From Methanofervidicoccus sp. A16 (GTDB taxonomy: Archaea; AGJL01; Methanococci; Methanococcales; Methanococcaceae), in contig NZ_CP022242.1 of the NCBI RefSeq assembly GCF_003351865.1, positions 1,240,001 through 1,304,000 on the forward strand: a DNA stretch of 64,000 nucleotides. The letters run 5' to 3'. Under the pieces are notes generated by a model. It was not told where the DNA came from. It ran no database searches and saw only the letters and a program-made list of their open reading frames with translations. Shown one piece after another: positions 40,924 to 51,830 of this stretch; the first letter of the stretch is position 1; every line of letters begins with the position of its first letter. Made by a program: the position numbers and the translations under genes.

Positions 40924-41656
40924 TTTCTATTAAAAATTTTTTTAATTAACAAAAGCCTCAAGGATCGTGAATAAAATAATAATAAAAATAATTAGAATAA
41001 TTAGGATAAAAAATTAGTAAATAAAAAAGAAAAAATTCTTAAAAGAAGAATTAACAGAGATCCTACCTTACTTCTCTAATACACAGTTTAAACTATTATT
41101 TTTTTATTGGATATCCTGGATATTATATAAAATATTAATACCTTAGTTCCCATCAAAGTAATGATTTAAATAATAAAAATTAATAAAAAAGACTAAGAAA
41201 ATATTAAAATATAATACCTTATAATAAAATTAATAATAGTAACCTGTTAGGGAGGATCCGCTCCACTTCCATTATATCTTAGAGCGTCCCAGGAGATTAT
41301 CTCTTATTTTGATTTTATTTTAATATCCTCTTTTTATACTTTTATTATAATTATTATTCTTATCAGAATTTTTTATTGGGAATTAGGGTAATAAAAAATA
41401 AAGAAAAGATTTAAAACAGAAACTTCTATCATCCCAAAATATAACATTATAAAAAAGAAGATTGGAGAATGGCCCTCTAAATATCTTTTAATAAAGGAAT
41501 TCAGAATAAGATCTCCTATATTATCTTTAAGGGTTCGGAAAGATCCTAAGGGTATTTAATATTTTTATATTGATCATTTTCATTATGATTTTTATTATAA
41601 TAATTATCTTTTTATTATTTTTAAATTACTACTTTGATAATAGTTAAGGTATATAA
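40924..41656. mobile_element. Spacer with family C copy and joined type A/type B elements
   Basis: No gene seen. 41010-41105 is an inverted family C copy (cttaaaagaagaattaacag, atcctaccttacttctctaa). 41141-41390 is a reverse type A element (core ggaggatccgctccacttcc, tcttagagcgtcccaggag). 41391-41649 is a forward type B element whose left end is missing, so A and B now share one pair of ends. The right end (actttgataatagttaagg) stops 8 bases from the mptD stop codon. Confidence 0.65.
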
Positions 41657-42031
41657 TCATTCCTCCTCTATCTTTTCAACGTACATTAAAGGATAGTTTA
41701 ACTCCTCAATATATCTCAATCTCAAGTATGCAACTGTATTCTCTACTCTCACCTTTAACTTTACATCTAACATTTTCCCATCTAAAGATACATATTCATC
41801 CTTTTCCAAATCTCCCACTATCTTAACAGATATATCTTCGACACAGGGCTGATTCTTCATAGATTCCTCTATAGATCTCTCCAGTATCTCCTTATTTTTT
41901 AAACTCACAGGAGTACCTATGAACTGGTGGAATAGGGCTCCCAAGGTGATGCCTCCCTCAAATACCGCCCTCTCCCTTGGAGTAAGATTTTTAAAATAAC
42001 TTTTGAATAAATCTTTTTCTTCTATTCTCAT
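41657..42031 (-). CDS. mptD: Dihydroneopterin aldolase, archaeal MptD type
   Basis: Cleaves 7,8-dihydroneopterin to 6-hydroxymethyl-dihydropterin in tetrahydromethanopterin synthesis, the C1 carrier of methanogenesis. 124 aa, family formerly DUF381: RAVFEGGITLGALFHQFIGTPVS and EDISVKIVGDLEK are typical. Start is ATG 42031; the GTG nine bases upstream belongs to the ribosome site CAGGTGACTCC. A type B repeat ends 8 bases after its stop. Confidence 0.85.
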   Translation of the reverse strand: MRIEEKDLFKSYFKNLTPRERAVFEGGITLGALFHQFIGTPVSLKNKEILERSIEESMKNQPCVEDISVKIVGDLEKDEYVSLDGKMLDVKLKVRVENTVAYLRLRYIEELNYPLMYVEKIEEE

Positions 42032-42244
42032 TGGAGTCACCTGTTAGGGAATTATTAAAAATAAAAATAATAAAAAAATAAGAGTAAAAATATAAAAAAT
42101 TTAAAAAGATAGAAAGTATTTAAAAGGCGATAGTATAGGATCAGAACCTTTTACTCCATTTGTATCTAATTTTTAGACTTATTTTTTAATTTTATCTTTA
42201 TTATAAAAATAATTTTTTATAATTTTTTTAATTATCTAACTTCT

Positions 42245-44194
42245 CTATTTAATCTTACTCCCTACAGGAATATCCCTATCAGGTACTAAAAGCGCTACGG
42301 TCTCCTCCCCTCCTGCCAATATCATCCCCTGAGATTCCACACCACATAACTTAGCAGGTTTTAGATTACAGAGGACTACCACTTTCTTACCTACAAGTTC
42401 CTCTGGAGTATAGTGGCCCTTTATACCGGCGACTATCTGCCTCTTCTCATCTCCAATATCCACTATCAACTTTAAAAGTTTCTTTGATTTAGGAATCTCC
42501 TCTGCCTCAAGTATTTTACCGATCCTGAGATCGAGTTTTGCAAAGTCGTCGATTGTGATCATATTATCCTCCTCTTTATCCTTTATATTCAGTATCTCCT
42601 TTTTGGCAAGTTCTACCTCTTTATCCTCTATCTTTTTAAACACCACCTTTACCTTCTTCAACTCGTTACCTCTTATATTAAGATCTAACTCCTCGTTCAT
42701 TATATCCAAGATCTCCATACACTTGTTAGGCATAAATGGATAGAGGAGATACACTATATACTTCACAGTTACTCCACAGGTGTAGAGGATCTCCTTAAGT
42801 CTCTCCTCCTCCTTTACATTCCAGGGCTCCATCCTCTGGAAGTAGTTATTACCCTCCTGTGCAAGGTGGATAATATCCATAAGTGCCTCCTTGAAGTTGA
42901 ACTCCATCATATGTTTATGGTATCTCTCTCTTATCTCCTTACATCTCTCCAATAATTTCAGATCCTCCTCTTTTAATTGATCTTCATCTACCTTTACCAT
43001 CCTCTTGAACTTCCTGTATGTAAATACAAGTGTTCTGTGGATGAAGTTTCCTATAATTGCAATTAATTCGGTGTTTATCCTCTTCTGAAACTCTTCAAAG
43101 GAGAAATCACAGTCCTTATTGAGAGGTGCGTTGATCATTAAGAAGTATCTTAGGTAATCTGGATGGAAGTATCTTATAAAGTCCTTCACCCAAACAACCC
43201 ATCTCTTACTTGTACTCATCTTCTTCTTCTCCAATGTTAGATAACCTCCACTTATCACCGAGGTTGGGAGGTTGTACTCACCATGGGCTATTAACATACC
43301 TGGCCAAAACACTGAATGGTGAATGGCGATATCCTTCCCTATGAAGTGCCATATATTTACGTCCTTGCCTCTCTCCTTTAACCAGTAGTCCTTCCAGACA
43401 TCTCCCAACATCTTTGTAAAGGATATATACCCAATTGGTGCCTCCAACCATACGTACATAACCTGACTATCATCATCTGGTAGAGGGACACCCCAATCTA
43501 TATCCCTGGAGATATCCCAGTCGTGGAGTTCCTCTATCCATCTATATGCCATATTCTTGACGTAATCTGGTATCTTGGAGTTCTTAATATATTCCCTTAA
43601 TTCTTCACTTAGGGCACTTAACTTAAAGAACCTATGTTTAGTCCTCCTTATCTCTGGAGTACCTTTACAGATTACACAGTAGGGATCTATCAACTTCGTA
43701 GGCTCTAAGTGTCTCCCACATACCTCACAGTGATCCCCCCTAGCCTCACCTCCACAGTAGGGACAGGTACCTTCAACGTACCTATCTGCTAAGAACTTCT
43801 TACAGTGAGGACAGTAGAACTGCTCGATCTCCTTCTCGTAGATGTAGCCATTTTCTTTTAGTTTTAGATAGAACTCCTGGGCAGTTTTTATATGGATTTC
43901 ACTGTGGGTCTTCCCATAACTGTCGAATTCTATACTTAAACTATCTAGATCCCTCTTTATCTCCTTGTGGTACTTATTTACGATCTCCTCGGGACTGACG
44001 CCTTCTTTTTCTGCAGTTATAGTAATAGGAACTCCATGGTTGTCAGTACCCCCAACATGTATAACGTCCTTACCTATAATCTTCAAATATCTTCTCATAA
44101 CATCTGCAGGTATGTAGGTACTCCTGACATGTCCTAGATGTAGTGGCCCGTTGGTATATGCCAAGGCTGTTGTAATTAAGTACTTCTCACCCAT
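42245..44194 (-). CDS. metG: Methionyl-tRNA synthetase
   Basis: 649 aa. HIGH-type HLGH ([14 protein letters not shown]), two zinc knuckles (CPHC...CPYC and CEVC...CVIC), KMSTS (KKKMSTSKR), and a C-terminal EMAP/Trbp111-like tRNA-binding domain from ~545 ([18 protein letters not shown]) separated by a charged linker. The ATG overlaps the end of the pantoate kinase gene by 8 bases, with its ribosome site GAGGG inside that gene. Confidence 0.97.
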   Translation of the reverse strand: MGEKYLITTALAYTNGPLHLGHVRSTYIPADVMRRYLKIIGKDVIHVGGTDNHGVPITITAEKEGVSPEEIVNKYHKEIKRDLDSLSIEFDSYGKTHSEIHIKTAQEFYLKLKENGYIYEKEIEQFYCPHCKKFLADRYVEGTCPYCGGEARGDHCEVCGRHLEPTKLIDPYCVICKGTPEIRRTKHRFFKLSALSEELREYIKNSKIPDYVKNMAYRWIEELHDWDISRDIDWGVPLPDDDSQVMYVWLEAPIGYISFTKMLGDVWKDYWLKERGKDVNIWHFIGKDIAIHHSVFWPGMLIAHGEYNLPTSVISGGYLTLEKKKMSTSKRWVVWVKDFIRYFHPDYLRYFLMINAPLNKDCDFSFEEFQKRINTELIAIIGNFIHRTLVFTYRKFKRMVKVDEDQLKEEDLKLLERCKEIRERYHKHMMEFNFKEALMDIIHLAQEGNNYFQRMEPWNVKEEERLKEILYTCGVTVKYIVYLLYPFMPNKCMEILDIMNEELDLNIRGNELKKVKVVFKKIEDKEVELAKKEILNIKDKEEDNMITIDDFAKLDLRIGKILEAEEIPKSKKLLKLIVDIGDEKRQIVAGIKGHYTPEELVGKKVVVLCNLKPAKLCGVESQGMILAGGEETVALLVPDRDIPVGSKIK

Positions 44195-45014
44195 GTTTTC
44201 CCTCGTATATTCTACAGGTTATAGGGTTTTTAAGTACAGATAGCACATCCTCTATCTCCTCATCTGTACATAAAACGAATAGGGTATTTCCGAGCATAGC
44301 CTGGGAGGCTCCCCTACTAAAACTGAGATCTTCACATAGGGAGAGTACCTCCTCAGATGCTAAACTGGTCTCCTTTGCAAATACGTAGGAGAGTCTCATA
44401 AAGTTCTCCAGAGTAGGATCCTTCAGTATCTCCTTCAACAGTCTATCTCCCACCCTATTTATCCTCTCTATCCAGTTAGGATCCTCTATAACATCCTTAG
44501 TCTCCTTCCTCCCAAGTACCTCGATGACTATATAGTATCTATTTTTATCCCTTATATTAATTTTTTTTACATCTAGAGGAAAACCTGGTTTTCTCCTTAT
44601 GGTAAATCCTCCGAAGTACTGTCCTATCACATCTCCAAGGCCAGTTCCACATCTTACTTCACTTATATGGGCTATCTTTAGGAGTTCTAATTTATCCATC
44701 TGTGGGTTTATAATCTTTCCCAACTCGTAGGCACATCCTAAGGCACAACCTCCAGAGATACCTAAACCACAACCTAAGGGAAGTTGGGATCTGTGTATGA
44801 TGTCGTACCCTTTTATACCTATATTGTTCAAAACCTCCCTAATAGGACATAGATCCATCTCCCTACCGTTGAAGTATATCTTCCCCTTCCCTGATCTCAC
44901 CTCTGTAATTACTCCCTTATCTACAGTTATCCCTACTCCAGTCGAGCCTGTCCTTAGAGGATCCCTCTCCCGATGTATGGTAAAGAACCCGGTGATATGT
45001 CCAGGGATAAACAT
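44187..45014 (-). CDS. Pantoate kinase (archaeal coenzyme A pathway)
   Basis: GHMP-family kinase phosphorylating pantoate before condensation with beta-alanine, the archaeal CoA route. 275 aa: PGHITGFF at the start, the GHMP nucleotide loop [21 protein letters not shown], and C-terminal [16 protein letters not shown]. Middle gene of thyA-pantoate kinase-metG; overlaps metG by 8 bases and follows thyA by 4. Confidence 0.88.
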   Translation of the reverse strand: MFIPGHITGFFTIHRERDPLRTGSTGVGITVDKGVITEVRSGKGKIYFNGREMDLCPIREVLNNIGIKGYDIIHRSQLPLGCGLGISGGCALGCAYELGKIINPQMDKLELLKIAHISEVRCGTGLGDVIGQYFGGFTIRRKPGFPLDVKKINIRDKNRYYIVIEVLGRKETKDVIEDPNWIERINRVGDRLLKEILKDPTLENFMRLSYVFAKETSLASEEVLSLCEDLSFSRGASQAMLGNTLFVLCTDEEIEDVLSVLKNPITCRIYEGKHG

Positions 45015-45018
45015 AATA

Positions 45019-45687
45019 TTACCTTAGATACTTTAAACACTCTGGAAAGTATTTAGAGATGTAGTCGTAATCCCTCTCTATGTAGATGTGCATACTCACC
45101 CCATGATGAGTATAGGTTCCATACTCCACCCCTAAACTCTCAGCCACCATCTCCCCCAAGGCAATCAATCCAAGAGCGTTGGCATGGTATGCCAGTAGTA
45201 GATCGTTACTCCTAAAGAGTACAGTCTGATGAAGTTTTCCATCCCTTATAAGGAATTGGATATACTGAAGGCAGGGAACACTACCTCTCCTCCTCTTACT
45301 TACTTCTATATCTATAACAGGTTGCCAGGTTATCGCCACAGCCCTTCTGGAGTTTTTCTCCTCTTTTAATTTTTCTATAATATATTTTATCTGATCTACA
45401 CAGATGCCATTTACAGGATACTTGAAGAGCCTACTGTGATAGTCGTAGGAGAACTTATTATCAGAGCCGTAAAGTAGATTTTTAGTGTACTGTTCCACTG
45501 CATTTTTTCCAAAGGGATACTTTGGACTGATACTCTTTAACTTTGGATTGGTTATCTCCACAACAACATTTCTGATCTCCCTACAGAGTTCCCCATCTTC
45601 AGTTATCATATCTTCTCCTTTTTCCAGAACCTCTTTAACTAGATATTCATAACTGGCCCTTACTGAGGGTTTTCTGATAGAGAGCAT
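45019..45687 (-). CDS. thyA: Thymidylate synthase, archaeal ThyA-like
   Basis: 222 aa, shorter than bacterial ThyA. The catalytic cysteine sits in RRGSVPCLQYIQFLIRDGKL, followed by RSNDLLLAYHANALGLIALG, the dUMP-binding part, and HHGVSMHIYIERD near the C-terminus. In methanogens the methyl donor is thought to be tetrahydromethanopterin rather than folate. First gene of a three-gene operon with pantoate kinase and metG. Confidence 0.88.
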   Translation of the reverse strand: MLSIRKPSVRASYEYLVKEVLEKGEDMITEDGELCREIRNVVVEITNPKLKSISPKYPFGKNAVEQYTKNLLYGSDNKFSYDYHSRLFKYPVNGICVDQIKYIIEKLKEEKNSRRAVAITWQPVIDIEVSKRRRGSVPCLQYIQFLIRDGKLHQTVLFRSNDLLLAYHANALGLIALGEMVAESLGVEYGTYTHHGVSMHIYIERDYDYISKYFPECLKYLR

Positions 45688-45793
45688 GGTAGTCCTCTAG
45701 TTTTTTGTTTAAAATTAATAAGAATAATAATTACTATTTAAAAAATATTAAAAAATCTTAGAGAAGTTGTATCATATTATTTTTATAATTTAT

Positions 45794-46034
45794 AACTCTA
45801 GTTTCTATCAAGATGATGATTAGAAAAATATTCAGAATAGATAAAGGCGATCTAAAATAAACACAGGTAAAAATAAAATACTATTTCCTATACTATACTG
45901 AACATTGAAGAAACAAAGTAGATTTCTTTTTAATTTATAAAAAGTATTACTTTTTTATTATACCTTTTTAGGCTTTTTATTCTTCTATTTTTATAATTTT
46001 TATTATTATAATTATTTTTAATTACCACTTTGAG
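45794..46034. mobile_element. Inverted-repeat element abutting the Dus-like gene stop codon
   Basis: Left end ctctagtttctatcaagatg (45796) and inverted right end actttgagagaactagag (46034). The interior (45840-45940) resembles family C (cctatactatactgaacattg, gtagatttctttt). Its right end lies within 5 bases of the stop codon of the gene at 46039, and this element fills most of the 350-base spacer to thyA. Confidence 0.55.
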
Positions 46035-46038
46035 AGAA

Positions 46039-46836
46039 CTAGAGTTTATTACCTTTACTACCTATCTTCCTGTTAAACTCATATATCCACCTAATATTCC
46101 CCCTTAAAACACATCTTGCAACAGATATTAAGTCTGAATATCTCAACATCCTCTCTGCATCTTTAATAGAGTTTATAGAGTTGTTTCCTATGATTATCTT
46201 CTCTTTAAAACAGTCCCTTACTTTTTGGATATAATTAATATCTGGATAATCCTTACCTGGATTGAAGCAGTCTAGATGGATCCCATGGAAGTATCTCCTA
46301 ACCTTATTTAAGTTATCTATCAACTCCTCTACAGGTACAACGTTTGCCCTCACCTTTAAAAAGATAGGTTTTTCCATCTCCAACTCCCAAATACTCTTTA
46401 AAAAATCCCTAAGAATCTCAAGGTTCTCCCTCTTCAACAACTCCTGCCCTATACCTAACCTGACAATCTCCTCCTGGCGACAGTGACAGTTTAACTCTAT
46501 TATATCACAGTGTTCTCCCAAGATTTCTATCCTACCTTTAGATTCCTCGAAATCTTTAAACCTTATATTTACAGAAATGAGAGCGTTACTCTCTCTAGCC
46601 CTATTTACCTCTCTCTTTACAATGTCCTCAAATTCATCTAAATTATATAAAAACTCTTTCCTACCTCTTTTCACCATCTCTTTACTGGCAGATAGTGTGG
46701 CACCGTCTAAATTGAGACCTCCCAAGGTGACTATTCCAAATAGATCCCTGTATTTCCCACAGAAGGATCCATCTGTGATCCCTGCCATCGGAGCAAGGAC
46801 TACCTTTTTATCTCCACATCTCTGAAGAACATCCAT
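46039..46836 (-). CDS. FMN-binding TIM-barrel protein related to tRNA-dihydrouridine synthases
   Basis: 265 aa. VVLAPMAGITDGSF is the Dus/DHOD phosphate-FMN start, and IELNCHCRQEEIVRLGIGQELL, KVRANV and IIGNNSINS follow the barrel order, but the usual Dus catalytic cysteine context is altered (NCHCRQEE). I expect an archaeal family of unknown substrate. Start is ATG 46836: AGGTGGAG lies directly after the TAG of the upstream gch3, and the earlier in-frame ATG (46860) falls inside gch3. Likely co-transcribed with gch3. Confidence 0.75.
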   Translation of the reverse strand: MDVLQRCGDKKVVLAPMAGITDGSFCGKYRDLFGIVTLGGLNLDGATLSASKEMVKRGRKEFLYNLDEFEDIVKREVNRARESNALISVNIRFKDFEESKGRIEILGEHCDIIELNCHCRQEEIVRLGIGQELLKRENLEILRDFLKSIWELEMEKPIFLKVRANVVPVEELIDNLNKVRRYFHGIHLDCFNPGKDYPDINYIQKVRDCFKEKIIIGNNSINSIKDAERMLRYSDLISVARCVLRGNIRWIYEFNRKIGSKGNKL

Positions 46837-46847
46837 ACCTGCTCCAC

Positions 46848-47651
46848 CTATATAGGACATAACGTGTTAAACTTCCTCCTTATATTGTAATTTTTATAGT
46901 TTAATGTACATACCTGACCCTCTACCTTCCCCTCCCTTATAAGTTCCAATCCAATATCTGCCATGTTGGATGCATCCTCTGCAGTTTTCCCTATTCCTAT
47001 TCCTGCCTTCAACTGAATACCTGTTTTCTCCCTTATATCCTCAAAAATAGTGATAAAATCACTCTCAGTCATGCCATTACAGGGACACATGAAGTTATCG
47101 CCACCGATAAAAAATACCATAGCACCGTACTTTTTCAACTCTTTAATAAGTCTTAGGTGGATCTCGTTAATGCGTAGATAGGTATCATAGGCACTTTCCA
47201 TATCTGTTAGAGTCTCCGTGACGTTGTTTACATCCACATGTGCCAGTTGGACGTATCCCTCTTCCTCCAGGATAAAGTCATTTGCAACGTCTAATACTTC
47301 TTTTCTGTACTTATCTTGAGCACTTCCATGTTCTTGGATCTTCTCTGTGGCTAATTTCTGGGCCTCGTAGGGAGTCTCTGCCGAGGCAATTCCCATACTC
47401 ACTGTAAAGGGATATCTGTTCTTTATACTCTCCTGGATCCTCTTATGGGTGTTGAGGTCTATACCGTTAGTTATGGCAATTAAGTTGTCAAACCTAGTAT
47501 AAAACACAAGGCCCTTGTGGGCACCAAATTGAAGGTTTAGATCTCCGTACAGTCTTGACTGAAGTGCCTGTAGGTCGCTCTCCCTTCTAGGATTTGGAGT
47601 TACAGTCCAAGGTCCGTAGTTGTCGATCTGAATAACAGTAATCTGTATCAT
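46848..47651 (-). CDS. gch3: GTP cyclohydrolase III
   Basis: Archaeal enzyme opening GTP to 2-amino-5-formylamino-6-ribosylaminopyrimidinone phosphate, the entry to riboflavin and F420 synthesis. 267 aa, built from two GGDEF-like halves: [19 protein letters not shown] and [17 protein letters not shown] begin the halves, and [11 protein letters not shown] is the metal/GTP-binding turn. ATG preceded by GATGATAGT. Divergent from fbp. Confidence 0.95.
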   Translation of the reverse strand: MIQITVIQIDNYGPWTVTPNPRRESDLQALQSRLYGDLNLQFGAHKGLVFYTRFDNLIAITNGIDLNTHKRIQESIKNRYPFTVSMGIASAETPYEAQKLATEKIQEHGSAQDKYRKEVLDVANDFILEEEGYVQLAHVDVNNVTETLTDMESAYDTYLRINEIHLRLIKELKKYGAMVFFIGGDNFMCPCNGMTESDFITIFEDIREKTGIQLKAGIGIGKTAEDASNMADIGLELIREGKVEGQVCTLNYKNYNIRRKFNTLCPI

Positions 47652-47783
47652 ACTATCATCGTGATGTGTTATAATATATCTCTTTTTACACCATGGATAT
47701 AAAAATGTATTTATTCTAATAGAAAGATATAAAAATAAAAATTATTAATAAAAATTACTATAATAATAAAAAGAGGGGTAATA

Positions 47784-48893
47784 ATGGAGGAAAAGATTAC
47801 AATAAGTGTTATCAAAGCAGATGTTGGAGGGCTCTGTGGTCATACTGAGGCTCCAGAAGAGTTATTGGATGTATGTGATTGCATCCTTGAGGAGGCAGTT
47901 GATGAGATACTTATAGATTATTACGTTACAAGATGTGGAGACGATATAAACCTCATTATGACCCATAAGTTAGGTGTAGATAACGAGAAGGTTCATGGAT
48001 TGGCATGGAGGGCATTCGAAGAGGCTACTAAGGTTGCTAAAGAGTTGAAACTCTATGGAGCAGGTCAGGATCTACTTGCAGAGGCCTTCAGTGGTAATGT
48101 GAGAGGAATGGGACCAGGATGTGCAGAGATGGAGTTTGTTGAGAGACCAAGTGAGCCTGTAATAGTGTTCTGCTGTGATAAGACAGATCCCTCTGCATTC
48201 AACTTACCACTGTATAAAATATTTGCAGATCCCTTCAACACTGCAGGGCTAGTTTATGACAAATCCATGATCGGCGGTTTTAAATTCGACGTTTTGGATA
48301 TAATTGATAATAAACAGGTAACGTTAAAGGCACCTGAGGAGTCCTATCAGTTGTTGGCCCTCATAGGAAACTTGGAGAAGTACTGTATAAAGAGAGTATA
48401 TAGGGCTAAAGATAACGAGATTGCAGCAGTTGTAAGTTCCGAGAAGTTGAACCTTATTGCAGGGAAGTATATAGGTAAGGACGATCCAGTTGCAATTGTC
48501 AGGGCTCAAAGTGGAATGCCCGCAGTAGGAGAGATTTTAGAACCCTTTGCAAACCCACACCTTGTACCTGGATGGATGAGAGGATCCCACTGGGGCCCGC
48601 TGATGCCAGTTAGTGAAGATGATGCAAGGCCTACAAGGTTCGACGGACCTCCAAGGATTATGGCTTTAGGATTCCAGCTTTCAAATGGAAGATTAATAGG
48701 GCCAAATGATCTATTCGATGATGTGGCCTTCAAGAGGGCAAGGGAGAAGGCTTTAAAGATGGCAGATATGATAAGAAGCATGGGACCCTTCCAGCCTCAC
48801 AGACTACCTGAAACTATGTTGGAGTACACCACAGTACCTGAGATTATGAAGGAGTTGAAGGGGAGATTTGTAGAGGTTGAGAAGAAGAAATAA
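47784..48893 (+). CDS. fbp: Fructose-1,6-bisphosphate aldolase/phosphatase (bifunctional)
   Basis: Ancestral gluconeogenic enzyme that condenses triose phosphates and then dephosphorylates the product; typical of archaea. 369 aa: metal-binding TISVIKADVGGLCGHTEAPE at the start, GQDLLAEAFSGNVRGMGPG, and the Schiff-base lysine/tyrosine region FDGPPRIMALGFQLSNG. ATG after GGGGTAATA. Monocistronic. Confidence 0.96.
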   Translation: MEEKITISVIKADVGGLCGHTEAPEELLDVCDCILEEAVDEILIDYYVTRCGDDINLIMTHKLGVDNEKVHGLAWRAFEEATKVAKELKLYGAGQDLLAEAFSGNVRGMGPGCAEMEFVERPSEPVIVFCCDKTDPSAFNLPLYKIFADPFNTAGLVYDKSMIGGFKFDVLDIIDNKQVTLKAPEESYQLLALIGNLEKYCIKRVYRAKDNEIAAVVSSEKLNLIAGKYIGKDDPVAIVRAQSGMPAVGEILEPFANPHLVPGWMRGSHWGPLMPVSEDDARPTRFDGPPRIMALGFQLSNGRLIGPNDLFDDVAFKRAREKALKMADMIRSMGPFQPHRLPETMLEYTTVPEIMKELKGRFVEVEKKK

Positions 48894-50230
48894 ACTATTA
48901 ATTCTATCAAAGTAATATAATGTTTTTATTTTAATTATTCTTTTTCTTTTTATAAGATAGAAATAATGATTATAATAAAAATAAAAAGTAAAAAAATAAT
49001 AAAGTTAAGAGACCAAAAAAGTGATAAAAAAACCTCTAAGAAGATATGTTTTAAGATTTTTTATTTTTTTATCTAATTATTTTAATTTTTTTATTGTTAT
49101 TTTATTTACGGTCCTTGAGATTTGTTATTTGTTAAAAAGGATTAGTAAAGTCTCATCCTACTTCTCTCTCAGTGCTAATGTAGTCCAAGGATAGATGCAC
49201 CTACCTTTTTTAATAGTCATAAATATAACCACCCTAGTTCCCATTAAGATTGTTAATTAGAAGAATAATAAAAAAAATGATTATCATAAAAAAATAATTA
49301 AAATCAGGAAAAAAATAATAACAATAAAATAATTCTGAAGGGATAGAAATAAAAAAGAAGTGAATAACCTTAATTCCCACCAAAGTAACGATTTAAATAA
49401 TAAAAATAATAAAAAAGACTAGAAAAAACCTTAGTTTCTACCAAATAGTGATTAAAAGGATTATAAAAATAATCAATTATAAAAATCATTAAATATCCTT
49501 AGAATCTTTCTGATCACTTAGATAAGATAGAAAATCCTATTCTGGTATCCACTATATATTAGAAGGTATAGAGGATCATTCTCTTTCAATCTTCTTTTTA
49601 AAATGCTATATCTGAGATGATAGAAGTTTTTATTTTAAACATTATTCTTTATTTTTTATTTTTATTAATTTTTATAATTATCTTTATTATTCTTTAAACT
49701 ATTCTTTTGATGGGAAAGTAAGGTTAGAAAAAAATATTGAAATATGATATACCTTATACTAAAAATTAATAATAACAACTTTGTTAGGAAGGATCTGCTC
49801 CACTTCCATAGTATGTTAGAGCATCCCAGGAGAGACTATTTATCTCTTATTTTGATTTTAATACCTTCCCTTTTATACTTTTATTTTTATAGTTGTTATT
49901 GTTTTATTTTTATATACTATTGTTATTCTTATTAAGAATTTTCTGACGGGAATTAGTTTTTTTTATTAATAATATATATCAAAATTTCCTAATGAAGATT
50001 TGATTATGGATAACACCCATATATATAAACCTAGTAATAAAAAAGATATTCTGAACATGTAAATTAGTTAGTGTTAATATTCTTCAATAAAAAAATTCTT
50101 CGAGGTAATTAAATCCATCGAAAGAATAATAAAAACTTAACCTTTTTGTAAAAGATCCCAATTTTCATTTAATAAATATTTAAAAAATAATAACATGAAA
50201 ATTTGTTATGATTTTTAATCTGGTGATATC
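48894..50230. mobile_element. 1.3-kb spacer with nested inverted-repeat elements
   Basis: No gene seen. 49140-49200 has a reverse family C fragment. 49231-49375 is a type D element (accctagttcccattaagat; core aattctgaagggatagaaat). 49368-49956 is a reverse type A element broken by a reverse type B element at 49429-49724 (296 bases). The 9-mer tagaaaaaa borders the insert on both sides (49420-49428 and 49725-49733). A 63-codon frame at 49744-49935 lies wholly inside type A and is not a gene. Confidence 0.7.
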
Positions 50231-50827
50231 ATGAGTTATAACATATTTCACTTTTCCCCCGATGAGATCAGAGATCTAACCATTTCTACAGTTGCAATAG
50301 CACTGATATTTGCATGGCCTGGAAGGGGATTTCTTATATTTGACGATCCCACATTTTTTTATAGACTTATAGTAGCAATAATTATCGTAGGTAGTAGTTT
50401 TATTTTCCACGAGTTAGCCCATAGAACGGTAGCAAGATATTTCGGAGCCTACAGCGAATTTAGAGCATGGTTTGAAGGATTAGTTTTAGCACTAATTCTC
50501 AAGATACTAGTAGGATTTACATTCATAGCTCCAGGGGCTGTATATATCTTTAAAGATTATCTAACTCCAAGGGAAAATGGTATAATTGCCCTCTCAGGTC
50601 CCTTATCCAATGTACTTTTGGCGATCCTTTTCTATATACTCTCCATTTTCGTGCCTCCATTTACACTTATTTCCTCGATACTACACTTTGGAGTGTATAT
50701 AAATCTCTACTTGGCAGCCTTTAACTTACTACCTATCCCTCCCTTTGATGGGTCTAAGGTTCTATCCTGGAATCCTATAGTGTGGGCAGTTGTGTCATTA
50801 CCCTTATTTTACTGGATATTCTTCTAA
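50231..50827 (+). CDS. Site-2-type intramembrane zinc metalloprotease (M50 family)
   Basis: 198-aa integral membrane protein with about five hydrophobic segments. The zinc motif HELAH lies in FIFHELAHRTVARYF (~59-63), and LLPIPPFDGSKVL (~171-183) is the third-ligand motif of M50 proteases. No PDZ or CBS domain. ATG after TGGTGATATC. scpA starts 18 bases downstream, so they share a transcript, though a functional link is unknown. Confidence 0.88.
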   Translation: MSYNIFHFSPDEIRDLTISTVAIALIFAWPGRGFLIFDDPTFFYRLIVAIIIVGSSFIFHELAHRTVARYFGAYSEFRAWFEGLVLALILKILVGFTFIAPGAVYIFKDYLTPRENGIIALSGPLSNVLLAILFYILSIFVPPFTLISSILHFGVYINLYLAAFNLLPIPPFDGSKVLSWNPIVWAVVSLPLFYWIFF

Positions 50828-50845
50828 AGTTATTACTGTGGTATT

Positions 50846-51529
50846 ATGGAGTTTGAACTTTGGGTAAGAATAGTTAAGGAGAGTATCCAAAAGGGAAATA
50901 TTAATCCCTGGGATATTAACGTTGCCAAGGTAGCAGATGAGTATATAAAAACACTTAAAGAACTTGAAAGATTCGATATAAGGCTCTCTGCAGATGTTAT
51001 ATTAGTTGGAGGAATACTGCTTAGGATGAAATCTCAAGTCCTTTACGAGAAATGTGAATCTACCCTTGAAGATGATGATGTTGAAGATAATCCTCCCGAG
51101 GATATTTGGAATTATAGTAATGTTGTTCAGAAAAACCCTCAAGAAAAGAAAGGTGTCCCAAGTAAGAAGCATTTAAAGGATAAAAAGCAGATTACAGTCG
51201 AAGAACTAATAGATACCTTGAAGTCAGAACTTAAAAAAGTAAAAAGAAGCAGAGAAAAAAAGAAAAATAAAAAGGAAGATGTAATTTATGATATTATAGA
51301 AGAAATGGAGAAATACGATATCTCTGAACTTATGGAGAGTTTAATTTTAGAATTAAGGAAGGAAGGCATTATAGTATTTCAGAAGAGGTTTTCAGATAGA
51401 AAGGATATTATTAAAAACTTTTTACCCTGTCTATATCTTGCAAATGAAGGGAAAGTAGAGATCTTTCAGAAGGAGATATTTAAAGATATGATAGTTAAGT
51501 ATAGGGAAAATAATTCTTATGAAAAATAA
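50846..51529 (+). CDS. scpA: Segregation and condensation protein A
   Basis: Kleisin subunit of the SMC complex. 227 aa. N-terminal INPWDINVAKVADEYIKTL and RLSADVILVGGILLRMKSQVL are the SMC-neck-binding part; a charged Lys/Glu linker (residues ~95-150) leads to a C-terminal winged-helix (ELMESLILELRKEGIIVFQK ... FLPCLYLANEGKVEIFQ) that binds the SMC head. Downstream of the M50 protease gene. Confidence 0.85.
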   Translation: MEFELWVRIVKESIQKGNINPWDINVAKVADEYIKTLKELERFDIRLSADVILVGGILLRMKSQVLYEKCESTLEDDDVEDNPPEDIWNYSNVVQKNPQEKKGVPSKKHLKDKKQITVEELIDTLKSELKKVKRSREKKKNKKEDVIYDIIEEMEKYDISELMESLILELRKEGIIVFQKRFSDRKDIIKNFLPCLYLANEGKVEIFQKEIFKDMIVKYRENNSYEK

Positions 51530-51763
51530 TTACAAATAGAGAAAATATCAATAAAAATAGAAAAAGAAACAGGAGATTTTTCAATAAAAAAGAGTTATTT
51601 TATTTTTTATTTTTATACTTTAACATTTTAAAATATTTATTTTTTAATCCAATTATTTTTTTATTATTTTTATATATTTTAATATTTCGAAATTCTCGAT
51701 AGTTGTTATCTTATTTATAATAATGTGTTATTTTAATTCGACAAATGTAGAAAAATAAAAAGA

Positions 51764-51772
51764 TTTATATAT
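51764..51772 (+). promoter_or_regulatory. TATA box of the por operon
   Basis: TTTATATAT preceded by the purine-rich BRE-like aaaaataaaaaga; initiation about 25 bases on would give a ~35-base leader before the porC ATG with its GGTGGAGGT site. Confidence 0.6.
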
Positions 51773-51830
51773 CACTATTCCAACTTTTGTAATGATTAAT
51801 AATGACCAATTATTTCTCCGAGGTGGAGGT

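Noticed and set aside
49744-49935. 63-codon plus-strand frame
   Set aside because: Lies entirely within a reverse type A repeat; other copies of the element do not keep the frame open.
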